Positions 15,425 to 24,365 are shown, counted from the first letter of the stretch. The stretch is 27,839 nt of DNA from CAYMSF01 sp964542255 (GCA_964542255.1 CAZITV010000019.1:1-27839), one strand, 5' to 3'. Program-made: numbers and translations. The notes: a model not told the origin generated them from the letters alone.

Positions 15425-15464
15425 TCAGTGAAACGGCGGTTGCCGTTTCACTGATATAGTTTTT
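15425..15464 (+). terminator. Rho-independent terminator of eno
   Basis: A perfect 13-bp stem, TCAGTGAAACGGC (15425-15437) with GCCGTTTCACTGA (15442-15454), closes a GGTT loop. It is followed by TATAG and a T5 run, and starts 11 bp after the eno stop codon. Confidence 0.88.
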
Positions 15465-15577
15465 CTATACCAGGCGCCGTAAAGATTTATGGTGTTAGGT
15501 ATGTGTTTGACAGCAAACATTGCCGCGGTTGCGTTGCGGTGAAGGTTAAGACATCTTTATACTTATGGGGCTGCACA

Positions 15578-17341
15578 GTGTCTCAGCAATACAAAATTTT
15601 TGTTGTAGAAGACAGTAGAACACAGGCAATTGAACTGAAATGCGTGCTTGAGAATAACAACTATGAGGTTGTTGTTGCTCATGACGGCAAGGATGCCTGG
15701 GATAAACTTCAAAGTGTTATACCTGATGTAATTCTGACCGATATTGTTATGCCGAATATGAACGGCTATGAGTTATGCAAGGCGGTACGCGCCAACAAGC
15801 GCACACGCGAAATTCCAGTGGTGCTGCTGACTTCACTCACCTCCCCGGATGATGTTATTGAAGGTCTCAAATGCGGTGCCGACAATTTTATCACCAAACC
15901 TTTTGATTGCGAATGCCTGCTTTCGAGAATTCATTATATTCTGCTGAACAAACAATTACGGCAAAACCAGCCGGTTTCATTGGGGTTGAGTCTGTTTTTT
16001 GGCGGCAAAAAGCATGTTATTACCGCGGAACGCACTCAGATACTGGATTTGTTTTTCTCGTCATTTGACGCTACTATCCATAAGCACCGTCAGCTGGAAA
16101 ACACCATCAAAGAGCTCAGTGAGGCTAAAGAGTATCTGCAGGACGCTAAACAAGAGGCAGATCTTGCCAATGCGGCGCGGGGCAATTTTTTGGCAAACGT
16201 TACTCATGACCTGCGTACGCCGCTGGTAGCGATTGTCGGAATTTCTGAGCTGCTTGCCACCACCAATCTAGATAAAGAACAACGGGAGTATGTTAATACC
16301 ATTTACAAAGCTGGTGAAGGTTTACTGCTGCAAATAAACAATATTCTGGATTTTTCCAAGATTGATGCCGGCATGATTGAACTGGAAAACATTGACTTTG
16401 ATTTGTTTAATCAAGTGAAATCGGCAACGACACTGCTTTCACGGATGTTAAATGATAAAAAACTTCAACTTGAAGTAAATATTGATCCGTCAACACCGCA
16501 GTTCATTAACGGCGATGAAATTCGCCTGCGGCAAATTTTTATTAATTTGCTCAGCAATGCCATCAAATTCACTCAGACCGGTAAAATCACCTTTAATATC
16601 AAAACCTTAAGTAGCAGCAATGATACTGCAAAACTGCGTTTTGAATGCATTGATACCGGCATTGGTATCAGTCCGGAAGATCAAACCACCCTATTTCGGC
16701 GTTTTGCGCAAGTTGAGAACAAATACCGCACTACTGGCGGCGGCACGGGATTGGGCTTGGCAATTGTCAAACAACTGGTGGCGGCAATGGGTGGCGAAAT
16801 ACAACTGGAAAGTGCAGTTGGCAAAGGTAGCAAATTTAGTTTTGACCTCACCTTTCCAATCTCATCTTCAACAGCTGCGGATGAAGCCAAAACCGCTGTT
16901 CAAAATCATTGTTTAGGCGCGCCATTACCGGCATCTCCAACTGATGCCAGCGTTATTAAAATACTGGTTGCGGATGACAGTTTAGTCAATCAAACGGTTG
17001 CCGCCAATCTGCTGCGCCGTAACAACTGCGGCTACGAGCTGGCAAATAATGGTGCGGATGCCTGCAAAATTTATCGTGAACGCGGCAATGAATTCAATCT
17101 GGTGCTTATGGACTGCCACATGCCGGTTATGGATGGTTTCCAAGCAACGGCTGAAATTCGCCGGATGGAAGCAGAAATGGCAGTTGCCAAACCAATACCG
17201 ATTATCGCGATGACCGCCAGTTGCGCCAGCGAAAACAGCAAAGAATGCATTGTCGCCGGGATGAATGGTTTTATTGAGAAGCCGTTCAATCAGCAAAAGC
17301 TGAATGACTGCATCCAGCGGTGGGTCAAACATTCAGAATAG
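15578..17341 (+). CDS. Cytosolic hybrid sensor kinase, REC-HisKA-HATPase-REC
   Basis: A soluble phosphorelay protein of about 587 residues. Its N-terminal receiver has ED at 11-12, phospho-acceptor D55 in TDIVMP, T85 and K107. A coiled linker (about 165-200) leads to the HisKA box THDLRTPL with H210. The ATPase domain has the N box NLLSNAIKF (323-331), G1 DTGIGIS (359-365) and G2 GGGTGLGL (387-394). The C-terminal receiver has DD466-467, D512 in MDCHMP, T546 and K568. There is no transmembrane or sensor domain, so the first receiver must be the input. The start is uncertain: GTG at 15578 follows GGGG by 8 bp, while GTG at 15503 gives 25 more residues. No cognate regulator lies adjacent. Confidence 0.93.
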   Translation: MSQQYKIFVVEDSRTQAIELKCVLENNNYEVVVAHDGKDAWDKLQSVIPDVILTDIVMPNMNGYELCKAVRANKRTREIPVVLLTSLTSPDDVIEGLKCGADNFITKPFDCECLLSRIHYILLNKQLRQNQPVSLGLSLFFGGKKHVITAERTQILDLFFSSFDATIHKHRQLENTIKELSEAKEYLQDAKQEADLANAARGNFLANVTHDLRTPLVAIVGISELLATTNLDKEQREYVNTIYKAGEGLLLQINNILDFSKIDAGMIELENIDFDLFNQVKSATTLLSRMLNDKKLQLEVNIDPSTPQFINGDEIRLRQIFINLLSNAIKFTQTGKITFNIKTLSSSNDTAKLRFECIDTGIGISPEDQTTLFRRFAQVENKYRTTGGGTGLGLAIVKQLVAAMGGEIQLESAVGKGSKFSFDLTFPISSSTAADEAKTAVQNHCLGAPLPASPTDASVIKILVADDSLVNQTVAANLLRRNNCGYELANNGADACKIYRERGNEFNLVLMDCHMPVMDGFQATAEIRRMEAEMAVAKPIPIIAMTASCASENSKECIVAGMNGFIEKPFNQQKLNDCIQRWVKHSE

Positions 17342-17464
17342 TAAGAGTTTGCAGTCTGATGCAATATTTCGTTGCGTTTTACGTTTAATACCAAAGAGCA
17401 TTCAGTAATAGACAAATGCGAATTGGCAATTTTTATCAATAATTATATGGAGCATAAATATATT

Positions 17465-17782
17465 ATGAAACTTACAAAATTAGGTTTGCTGCTGATTACT
17501 ACAGCGGCGATGTTAACACTCGCACCGGGCTGCGGCAAAAAAGTATTGCCGCCACCTCCCAAAAGCGAAAACTACGACGCCGTAATCACTCAGTCAATTG
17601 AAACATTTCTATTAGACAAAAGCTATGGTTTAAAACTGGAAAAACTGGAAACATTTAAAATTGACGGCAACAACGCTTACGCCATAGCGGTACTGAAAGG
17701 GCTAAAAAATAATTGGGAGTTCACCCTGTCCAAAAGCGCCGGCGGCACGTGGGCAGTCGTTGCATACGATATAAAAAAATAA
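17465..17782 (+). CDS. Small lipoprotein with GCGKKVLPPPP start
   Basis: A 105-residue protein with a lipoprotein signal peptide, MKLTKLGLLLITTAAMLTLA then PGC, lipidated at C23. The mature start CGKKVLPPPPKSEN is strikingly like that of the lipoprotein at 21032 (CGKRVIPDPPLTQN). The rest predicts an alpha/beta fold with LEKLETFKIDGNNAYAIAVLKG and a WEFTLSKSAGGTWAVVAYDI hairpin, reminiscent of small NTF2-like or DUF4878-type domains, but I do not assign a family. The ATG at 17465 starts the signal peptide; GGAG lies 12 bp upstream, a long spacing. In-frame upstream ATG at 17447 is possible. It follows the hybrid kinase by about 120 bp. Confidence 0.7.
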   Translation: MKLTKLGLLLITTAAMLTLAPGCGKKVLPPPPKSENYDAVITQSIETFLLDKSYGLKLEKLETFKIDGNNAYAIAVLKGLKNNWEFTLSKSAGGTWAVVAYDIKK

Positions 17783-18217
17783 CTGGTCACCCGCTTAAGA
17801 GCTTAATAAACGTTGGCAGCGATAAAAAGCTGGGAACAACCGATAATGAATCAGGTAAAATTTCATTTTGTCCGGTTTGCCACAATGAATATGCTCTCTG
17901 TGCCACTCTAAAAAGCATTTCGTCATAAATAAACGACATAGGAACTGGAACAAAATAAAGTAGTGAATTTTCACCGAATATCTTGATTTGATTTTCGAGT
18001 TGCTTGTGAGGAGAATACCGGCAGATATGTGACGAGTAAGCAGTGCAAAAAACATTCAATAGACCGGTGTAAAAATATAGGTTATTTTGAGACAGTTCCA
18101 TACTGCAGCCGAATGGTCTTAGATGGATATTCTGCCGAATGGATTCCAGGCCGTGCGGTGGTTCAGGCGCGATAAACTCCAAACAGTCTTAAATCAGCTC
18201 AAAGAAAGGATACAATC
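17783..18217 (+). other. Gene-free stretch between two lipoprotein/exported genes
   Basis: No convincing gene is seen in these 435 bases. A minus-strand frame of 131 codons (18182-17787) is open but shows no domain, no ribosome site and overlaps another open frame of equal quality. On the plus strand a short stretch reads FCPVCHNEYALC, which looks like a lone zinc-ribbon half and has no start codon nearby. The stretch could be a decayed gene. Only the last 20 bases (AAAGGA before 18218) have a clear role as a ribosome site. Confidence 0.4.
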
Positions 18218-19288
18218 ATGAAACTTACAGCATTAATACTGGTTGCCATGATCATTGTTTCAACTGCCTGCAATGCTAATATTTTGAATACAGACAGTGA
18301 CGTTTACAAAACCTGGGGGAAACCGGTAAACACCTATACCGGCAGCATTATTCCCGGTGAAAAGCATGACATTGAATGTTTCGAAAAAGATGGAGTTAAA
18401 CTTCAGGTGATTTTCGATAAAATGCGCCGTGCGGTGCACATGGAATATCAGTTTAAGGATAATTCAATGCGTGATAAATTCATTGAAGATAACGGTGCAA
18501 AAATGAATTGGCAAGTCTGTTCGCCGGCAAATGGCGCCGGAGTTGCCGGTGAACAATATATGATTCGTGAAGATAATCAGGCAGTATTAACTGTCGGCAA
18601 AAATCTCGAAATCTCATCTTACGATTTTTTCTCCAAGCGCTATAACATCCCCGCGGCAAAATATTCAGCTGTAAAAAACAATGTTGATACTGTTTCAACC
18701 CAACCCAAGCTCAAATACAATAACCGAAAAACTTCTGAACGCAGCGACTACCAGGAGGCGAAACGCCCGATAGTAACGATTGTGGACGATAATAATCCTC
18801 GTGTAAAATATTATTACAACAATACCAGCGGTTATTCCGAGAATCCAACCAGTGATACCGTGAAGTACAGCAAAGCCAAGAAAGACGCACTGCTGCGCCA
18901 AATACAATCAAATATCCAAAACAATGATGTGTTCAATCAACGTGATGACAGCTGTGAAAAAGTCAGCAATACCGCCGGCGGCAAAAAATCCACCGTCAAA
19001 GATCAGGAAAAAAACAAAAAAAATACCGGGCAGACCAAGGATATTGATAATATTCTGAATGAACAAAAAAAATTACAGAAACAATTATCTCAAATCTCCG
19101 AACAAAAACAAAAACTATCTAAAGAGCTTGCTGAAATAAACAAAAATGACGTACTTAAAGCTGATTATATCAAGAAAAATATAGATAAGCTCGACGAACA
19201 AAATAAAAAAATCTGCGAACAGCAACAAAAAAATAATAAAATCATAAAAGAGAAAACAGAACAAACTGAAAACTCAAGCAAGAAATAA
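18218..19288 (+). CDS. Exported protein with C-terminal coiled coil, unknown function
   Basis: A 356-residue protein with a signal peptide (MKLTALILVAMIIVSTACNA, cut near residue 20; the STAC at 15-18 is an imperfect lipobox). A compact N-terminal domain follows (about 25-145) with YKTWGKPVNTYTGSIIPGE and a KLQVIFDKMRRAVHMEYQF strand pair, of a kind seen in small envelope proteins. A Tyr/Asn-rich low-complexity middle (about 145-245) comes next, then a long Lys/Gln/Glu-rich coiled coil (about 270-350), including LNEQKKLQKQLSQISEQ. The arrangement suggests an oligomeric envelope protein. AAGGA lies 7 bp before the ATG. It ends 12 bp before pepD, with which it is probably co-transcribed, although the functions do not obviously fit. 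Confidence 0.8.
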   Translation: MKLTALILVAMIIVSTACNANILNTDSDVYKTWGKPVNTYTGSIIPGEKHDIECFEKDGVKLQVIFDKMRRAVHMEYQFKDNSMRDKFIEDNGAKMNWQVCSPANGAGVAGEQYMIREDNQAVLTVGKNLEISSYDFFSKRYNIPAAKYSAVKNNVDTVSTQPKLKYNNRKTSERSDYQEAKRPIVTIVDDNNPRVKYYYNNTSGYSENPTSDTVKYSKAKKDALLRQIQSNIQNNDVFNQRDDSCEKVSNTAGGKKSTVKDQEKNKKNTGQTKDIDNILNEQKKLQKQLSQISEQKQKLSKELAEINKNDVLKADYIKKNIDKLDEQNKKICEQQQKNNKIIKEKTEQTENSSKK

Positions 19289-19300
19289 CCCGCGAAAACA

Positions 19301-20758
19301 ATGACACAAATCACTGATCTAAATCCGGCACTGTTATGGTCATATTTTGCCAAAATCTGCTCAATTCCGCATCCTTCAAGGCACGAAGCAGCACTGCGGA
19401 ATTTCCTTAACGCAGAGGCTAAACAAGCCGGACTGCACTGTACAACCGATACCTATGGCAATTTGCGCATTGACAGACCAGCCGCGCCTGGATTTGAACA
19501 GCATCGGCGCATCCTGCTGCAGGCACATTTAGATATGGTGCCGCAAAAAAACAAAAACAAACAGTTCGATTTTGCCACTCAACCGGTTACTCCAAAAATT
19601 TGTGGCGCGCACGTCGCCGCCGATGGGACCACGCTGGGTGCCGACAATGGTATCGGCCTTGCTGCCGCTATGGCCGTTTTGCTCGATAAAACGTTACAGT
19701 ATGGACCAATAGCCGGTATATTCACGGTAGAGGAAGAGATCGGTCTGTGCGGAGCCGCGCAGCTGTCAGAAAAAATGCTCGATGGCGATATGCTGATTAA
19801 TCTTGATTCAGAAGACGAGAATACAGTATTTATCGGCGGCGCCGGCGGTGTGCAGTGTCAGCACCATCTAAAACCTGAATATGCCTCAACAACGGGTGGT
19901 TTCATCAGTTGCTCGATTGATATTAGCGGATTGCGCGGCGGTCATTCCGGCTGCAATATACATGAAGGCCGCGGTAACGCTATTCAACTCATGGCGGAAC
20001 TGTTATCCCGGCTTAATAGACAATGCGGGATAGCGCTGGCGAATTTTAATGGTGGCAATCTTACTAATGTTATTCCGCGCGAAGCTTCCGCCACCGTTGC
20101 TTTTGCAGCATGTAAACAGTCTGATATTGATGGTGCTATTGCTGACTTTTTAACTAAAAAGCGCAGTTTTTTTGGCAGTATTGAGCCGAATTTTGGAATT
20201 AAAACTGCATCGTCACCTGTATCAAAGACATTCACCCGTGAATTTACCACTAGCCTGCTCGAATTATTGAATGCGTGTCCGCACGGAGTCATCGCGATGT
20301 CGCCAGATTTTCCAGGTACGGTTGCGACTTCCACCAATTTAGCGGCAATCAGCACTACCGCCGATGCGGTAAAAATTAAAACCTCGCAGCGCAGCTTATC
20401 CGACGTTTTACGCGACACGCTGACAGCGGATATCACACAGTTATTTGCGCGTTACAATGCGCAAACTATTGTTTCAAATCAATATCCGGGCTGGACACCG
20501 CAGCCAAACTCCACAGCACTGCGCAAATTTTGCCAAGTCCACCGTGATGTTACCGGTACCGAACCAAAAATAACCGCGATTCACGCCGGACTGGAGTGCG
20601 GTTTTATCAAAAATATCAATCCGCGGCTAGACGTCATTTCATTCGGACCCGAAATCGGCAATGCGCACTCCCCGAATGAATATGTTGACATTGCCTCAGT
20701 GGAACGTTTCTGGACAATTTTAACCGCACTGTTACCTCGGATGGCAGAGGTCAGTTGA
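19301..20758 (+). CDS. pepD: Aminoacyl-histidine dipeptidase (peptidase M20C)
   Basis: A cytosolic zinc dipeptidase, 485 residues, the usual PepD length. It hydrolyses dipeptides such as Xaa-His and feeds amino-acid recovery. The M20 ligands and catalytic residues are visible: LLQAHLDMVPQ with H76 and D78, GADNGIGLAA with D115, TVEEEIGLCGA with E144-E145, INLDSED with D169, and the C-terminal AHSPNEYV with H456. The lid domain starts at GFISCSIDISGLRGGHSG. AIHAGLECG near 420 is typical of PepD and separates it from PepT. There is no signal peptide. No strong ribosome site precedes the ATG, so translation may depend on the upstream gene 12 bp away. Confidence 0.96.
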   Translation: MTQITDLNPALLWSYFAKICSIPHPSRHEAALRNFLNAEAKQAGLHCTTDTYGNLRIDRPAAPGFEQHRRILLQAHLDMVPQKNKNKQFDFATQPVTPKICGAHVAADGTTLGADNGIGLAAAMAVLLDKTLQYGPIAGIFTVEEEIGLCGAAQLSEKMLDGDMLINLDSEDENTVFIGGAGGVQCQHHLKPEYASTTGGFISCSIDISGLRGGHSGCNIHEGRGNAIQLMAELLSRLNRQCGIALANFNGGNLTNVIPREASATVAFAACKQSDIDGAIADFLTKKRSFFGSIEPNFGIKTASSPVSKTFTREFTTSLLELLNACPHGVIAMSPDFPGTVATSTNLAAISTTADAVKIKTSQRSLSDVLRDTLTADITQLFARYNAQTIVSNQYPGWTPQPNSTALRKFCQVHRDVTGTEPKITAIHAGLECGFIKNINPRLDVISFGPEIGNAHSPNEYVDIASVERFWTILTALLPRMAEVS

Positions 20759-21031
20759 CGCGAATAAATTTTAATTCCACCGCTTTGATGCTATGATATT
20801 GCGATTAATGCTTTATTTTACGCTAAAATGCGTTATCTTATATAAAGAACTAGTTTCATAACTATTTTGAGTTTTTTGCAGGTTTTGTTTTTTTGCGTCA
20901 TGGCTAGGCGGTTTACAGTGCAGCACTTTAACTGTCAATAACGGAATCCGGCAAAGTACCGAAAAACTATGCCAAAGAAACTTTTGAAATCAGCACTGAA
21001 GACATATTAAAACGATTTGAGACAAATAACC

Positions 21032-21733
21032 ATGAAAGATTACCGATACTTATTATTTTCAGCGGCATTATTATGCGTGTTTGCCGCAGGTTGCGGCAAA
21101 AGAGTAATTCCTGACCCGCCGTTAACGCAAAATAAACTGGTCATTGAGCTTTTTAAAAATCTCGCCAATAACGAACATGAAATGGCGATAGATAAGATTA
21201 TAAAATTACGCGCTATCGAGACGGAAAATCAATATTTGCCGCAAATGGAAGAATTTGAAGTTTCCAATATTTATACTGATTCAATTCAAAAATGTTTAGA
21301 CAGCGGTGATATTGATGCGGCGCTCAAGATTGTTGACGATGCCAGAAAGCGATATGGTCTCTACCGCAGCCTCATTGCCGCCGAAGAGGATTTAAAAACA
21401 TTGAAATCCATTCAAGAATCCATGGATAAAATCTTAAGTTCCGACTCATCAGAACAAATTCTGCTTGAAGTTGAACAAATTAAAAAAAACACGGCAAGCT
21501 ATACCCCGGCCAAAAAACTACTGCCAATGCTGGCATTTCAACAACAACTCGCCGATAACATGGCCAATCAGGAAAACCGCCGCGCCAAATTCAGCTTGCT
21601 TGCAGACCTCACCACCGCCCGCAAAGAAAAACACAGCACCGCCAATATTCTAGCGGCGCAGCTGGCATTGGAAAATATGCTGCCGGAAAATAAAAACTCC
21701 AAAATCCGAGAAAATTTACTTTCGGGATTGTGA
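21032..21733 (+). CDS. Helical lipoprotein with GCGKRVIPDPP start
   Basis: A 233-residue lipoprotein: signal peptide MKDYRYLLFSAALLCVFAAG, lipobox FAAGC, lipidated C21. The mature start CGKRVIPDPPLTQN resembles the lipoprotein at 17465. The rest is almost all helical, with LDSGDIDAALKIVDDARKRYG (about 94-114) matching a TPR- or SEL1-like helical hairpin, so it may be a scaffold. The ATG at 21032 starts the signal peptide; an in-frame TTG at 21017 has no support. It begins a tight operon: 7 bp to the isomerase gene, 7 bp more to the nitroreductase, then a 4-bp overlap. The pairing with a periplasmic isomerase suggests a role in envelope protein handling. Confidence 0.78.
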   Translation: MKDYRYLLFSAALLCVFAAGCGKRVIPDPPLTQNKLVIELFKNLANNEHEMAIDKIIKLRAIETENQYLPQMEEFEVSNIYTDSIQKCLDSGDIDAALKIVDDARKRYGLYRSLIAAEEDLKTLKSIQESMDKILSSDSSEQILLEVEQIKKNTASYTPAKKLLPMLAFQQQLADNMANQENRRAKFSLLADLTTARKEKHSTANILAAQLALENMLPENKNSKIRENLLSGL

Positions 21734-21740
21734 GGCGGAA

Positions 21741-22739
21741 ATGATATTGCACCGCCTTTTTTTAATATCTGCGCTTTTATTGTTGTGTTCCGCTGCTACT
21801 GCCCAAACCAGCAAAACGAAATCGAGCAGTTCCGGCCGTTTTAATTTTCTCCCTGAAGTTATCGCTGAAGTCAATCAACAGAAAATTACCCGCGATACCA
21901 TGGTTAAAACATTGCGCCAGCAATTAACTGATGAAGAATTGGCGCAATTTTCACAAGCGCAAATCAAGTCGTGCCTGCGTGAAATCGTCAATGAAATTAT
22001 TGACCGGCTCATCATCACCAAAATGCTCGCGGCAGAGAATATTATCCCATCCGCCGAACTGGTGCTGTCCGAATTTAGAAAAAATTTTGCCAAACTCTCA
22101 CCGGAACAACAGGCTATCGCCATCAAAAAATTTTCCGACAAGTCCATCACTATTGCTGAATATGAAAAAAATATCAGTAGCGACCCCAAAGAACAATTCC
22201 GCGTCGCCACTCTCCTTTGGGCTGAAAAAAAATTCGCCGATGAAATCAAGATTAGTGATGAACAACTCGAAAATTACTATCGGCAAAATCAGGATATTTT
22301 TGCATTCCCTGCTATGGTAACATTGTCGCAGATACTGATTCGTTCCGGCAAGAACGCCAAAGATCGAGCGGAAACCGCGCTTTCACGGCTGCACCAAGGT
22401 GAGGATTTTGGCAAAGTCGCCGCCGAATTCAGCGATTGCGAAACCAGCAAACTGCATGGCGGATATCTCGGCAAATTCAGGGCAGATGGAACACTGCTGC
22501 CAGAAATCCAGGATGCCGCATTCACCATGAAGGCAGGTTCTACCAGCGGGATTATCACCGTGGATAAAGTCGGGTATGTCATTCTGCATATTAATAGCAA
22601 AATTGACTCAGGATATCTAAGCCTATCCGATACCGCAATTATGATTAGAAACCGCCTGCAGGAACAAATTATGAAGAAAAAAATACAGGAATTACTGCTT
22701 AAAGAACGCTCCAACATGAAAATCAACCTAAATATCTAG
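21741..22739 (+). CDS. Exported SurA/PrsA-like peptidyl-prolyl isomerase
   Basis: A 332-residue periplasmic foldase. A signal peptide (residues 1-21, cut near AQ) leads to a SurA-N-like chaperone domain (about 38-185) with VIAEVNQQKITRDTMVKTLR. A parvulin domain (about 192-288) follows with TLSQILIRSG, HQGEDFGKVAAEFSDC, GGYLGKFRADG and AFTMKAGSTSGIITVDKVGYVILHI. The first parvulin motif normally reads HIL; here it is QIL (Q197), so isomerase activity may be low and the chaperone role dominant. A C-terminal helix (about 295-330) completes the SurA pattern. GAGGCGG lies just before the ATG, 7 bp after the lipoprotein gene. Confidence 0.93.
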   Translation: MILHRLFLISALLLLCSAATAQTSKTKSSSSGRFNFLPEVIAEVNQQKITRDTMVKTLRQQLTDEELAQFSQAQIKSCLREIVNEIIDRLIITKMLAAENIIPSAELVLSEFRKNFAKLSPEQQAIAIKKFSDKSITIAEYEKNISSDPKEQFRVATLLWAEKKFADEIKISDEQLENYYRQNQDIFAFPAMVTLSQILIRSGKNAKDRAETALSRLHQGEDFGKVAAEFSDCETSKLHGGYLGKFRADGTLLPEIQDAAFTMKAGSTSGIITVDKVGYVILHINSKIDSGYLSLSDTAIMIRNRLQEQIMKKKIQELLLKERSNMKINLNI

Positions 22740-22746
22740 CAATAAC

Positions 22747-23304
22747 ATGAACAACACATTCCTCAATTTGGTAAAAACACGCACCAGCTGCCGGAATTAT
22801 CTGGCGGAAACAGTATCGCCGGAAGCAATCAATTACTGCCTGGAAGCAGCGCGCTGGGCGCCATCGGCGTGCAATAAGCAGCCCTGGCGGTTTATCGTAG
22901 TTGACGCCCCGGAGTTAAAGCAGCGTATCAGTGCCGGCGGTTTGCTGCCGGGTGTTCCTATGCCATGGGTTGCGCAGGCACCGGTCATTGTCGTAATCTG
23001 CGTCCGCAAAACCATCCTGACACACTGGTTGGCACCGTTGATTTCAGGCATAAAATATCATTTGATTGACATTGGCATTGCCGGAGAACACTTTGTTCTG
23101 GCGGCTCAAGAACAGGGGTTGGGCACATGCTGGATTGGCTGGTTCAATAAAAAAAGTGTTAAAAAAATTCTCAATTTACCCAATGAGTTGGAGCCGGTGT
23201 CACTGCTGACACTGGGACACCCGGCAACGGAGAATTGCACCGGCACAAGACTGGATTTAAACGAAATATCTCAATATAATCGCAGCACCGCCGATAAACG
23301 ATGA
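22747..23304 (+). CDS. Nitroreductase-family FMN oxidoreductase
   Basis: A 185-residue member of the nitroreductase superfamily, which reduces nitro groups, quinones or other acceptors with NAD(P)H. FMN-binding motifs are KTRTSCRNY (10-18) and APSACNKQPWRFIVV (38-52); the helix GIAGEHFVLAAQEQGLGTCWIGWF is characteristic. The protein is shorter than classical NfsB types and resembles the compact single-domain group of anaerobes. There is no signal peptide. It lies 7 bp after the isomerase gene with no ribosome site of its own, so it is probably coupled, and overlaps the next gene by 4 bp. The substrate is unknown. It is 18 kb from the ars block, so a link to aromatic arsenicals cannot be claimed. 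Confidence 0.92.
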   Translation: MNNTFLNLVKTRTSCRNYLAETVSPEAINYCLEAARWAPSACNKQPWRFIVVDAPELKQRISAGGLLPGVPMPWVAQAPVIVVICVRKTILTHWLAPLISGIKYHLIDIGIAGEHFVLAAQEQGLGTCWIGWFNKKSVKKILNLPNELEPVSLLTLGHPATENCTGTRLDLNEISQYNRSTADKR

Positions 23305-24365
23305 GACATATATTATTAATTTTACTTTACTGTTTATTCGCCTCCCCCGCCGGCGCGACTGACGCGGAAGTAAAAAAAGATGATGGATTTCGTCTGGTTT
23401 GGGTAGGCGGGATAAACCTCAATTTAGACCGCAGCATGCAGCGCATCAAAGCCGGCGGGTTCAATGCCATCGCAGTTTCTGGTGGCAATACCAATACGGT
23501 TATAGCTTACGCGCAGCGCCATCAACTCGCGGTATATTACTGGTGCCATCTAATTGCCGGCGAGAGCACACAGCAGTATGTCCAGCAGCTGAACCCCGAA
23601 GAACAAAAACGGCTCACAGAATTGACACGGGACTCCGCACCGGATAAACACGGCTATCAATTTGGTTATGAACCGCAACCTGGGCACAATGAAGTACTTA
23701 ATGTCCCCCTGCTCTGCTTTCACCGTCCGGAAACAGTTGAGTTCTGCAAAACACAGTTAAGCGCCGTGATTGAGCGTTTCCCCGAACTGAACGGTATCGC
23801 TTTTGACTATATCGGTTATCAAAATTACTACGGCTGCCATTGTGAAGCATCGGTGCGGCAGTTTGAACAATACCGTAAAGGTAAAGAAAATGAAGACACT
23901 GAAAAATTATTCAAACAATTTTCGCTGGAAACGCTGATAAACTTTTATAATCAAATGGCTGACTTTGCCCGCGGAATCAAACCCGGCATAAAAATCGCGG
24001 CGGCTATTTATCCAGTATTTATACCAGAACCGCTCTACGGCAACCGGCTCAATATAGATTACTGCTGCCAAACCGTTACAGGTGCTTACCCGCCGTTCTG
24101 GTCCAATGATAAAACTGCCGAATATACCCGCAATATCATTCAGCAGGAAAAACGCTATTTTCCCCGGCCGCGCGCCGTTCCAGCTCTGGCGGTTTATCAA
24201 AATATTCCGGAGCTGTTAAAAGATAACCGGCAATTTAGTCAGGAACTTCAGATTATCAAACAAAATAACGAAAACCGCCGCGACCTAAGCGTCTGTCCCT
24301 ATCGGACTTTTGCAGCCTCTCCGGAACCTGGAAAAATCATCCTGCGCGAATTTGGACTGGAATAA
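23301..24365 (+). CDS. Exported TIM-barrel glycosidase-like protein
   Basis: A 354-residue protein with a signal peptide (MRHILLILLYCLFASPAGA, cut before TDAE). The body looks like a (beta/alpha)8 barrel: KAGGFNAIAVSGGNTNTVI early, then HQLAVYYWCHL, LNGIAFDYIGYQNYYGCH with D169 at a strand end, and IKIAAAIYPVF. This recalls glycosidase-like families such as GHL/DUF187 groups, in which an Asp follows a GIxxDYIRY-type strand. The catalytic acid is not identified and enzymatic activity is inference. Cys-rich NYYGCHCEAS resembles a metal or disulfide site. Its ATG overlaps the nitroreductase stop (ATGA), so the two are coupled; it ends the four-gene operon. Confidence 0.8.
   Translation: MRHILLILLYCLFASPAGATDAEVKKDDGFRLVWVGGINLNLDRSMQRIKAGGFNAIAVSGGNTNTVIAYAQRHQLAVYYWCHLIAGESTQQYVQQLNPEEQKRLTELTRDSAPDKHGYQFGYEPQPGHNEVLNVPLLCFHRPETVEFCKTQLSAVIERFPELNGIAFDYIGYQNYYGCHCEASVRQFEQYRKGKENEDTEKLFKQFSLETLINFYNQMADFARGIKPGIKIAAAIYPVFIPEPLYGNRLNIDYCCQTVTGAYPPFWSNDKTAEYTRNIIQQEKRYFPRPRAVPALAVYQNIPELLKDNRQFSQELQIIKQNNENRRDLSVCPYRTFAASPEPGKIILREFGLE

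Noticed and set aside
17787..18182. Minus-strand 131-codon frame in the gene-free stretch
   Set aside because: No recognisable domain, no ribosome site, and another open frame of similar quality overlaps it. Kept only as part of the intergenic description.
22747..23304. Nitroreductase as the missing partner of ArsF/ArsG
   Set aside because: It is 18 kb away on the other strand, inside an envelope-type operon; no shared operator is visible.
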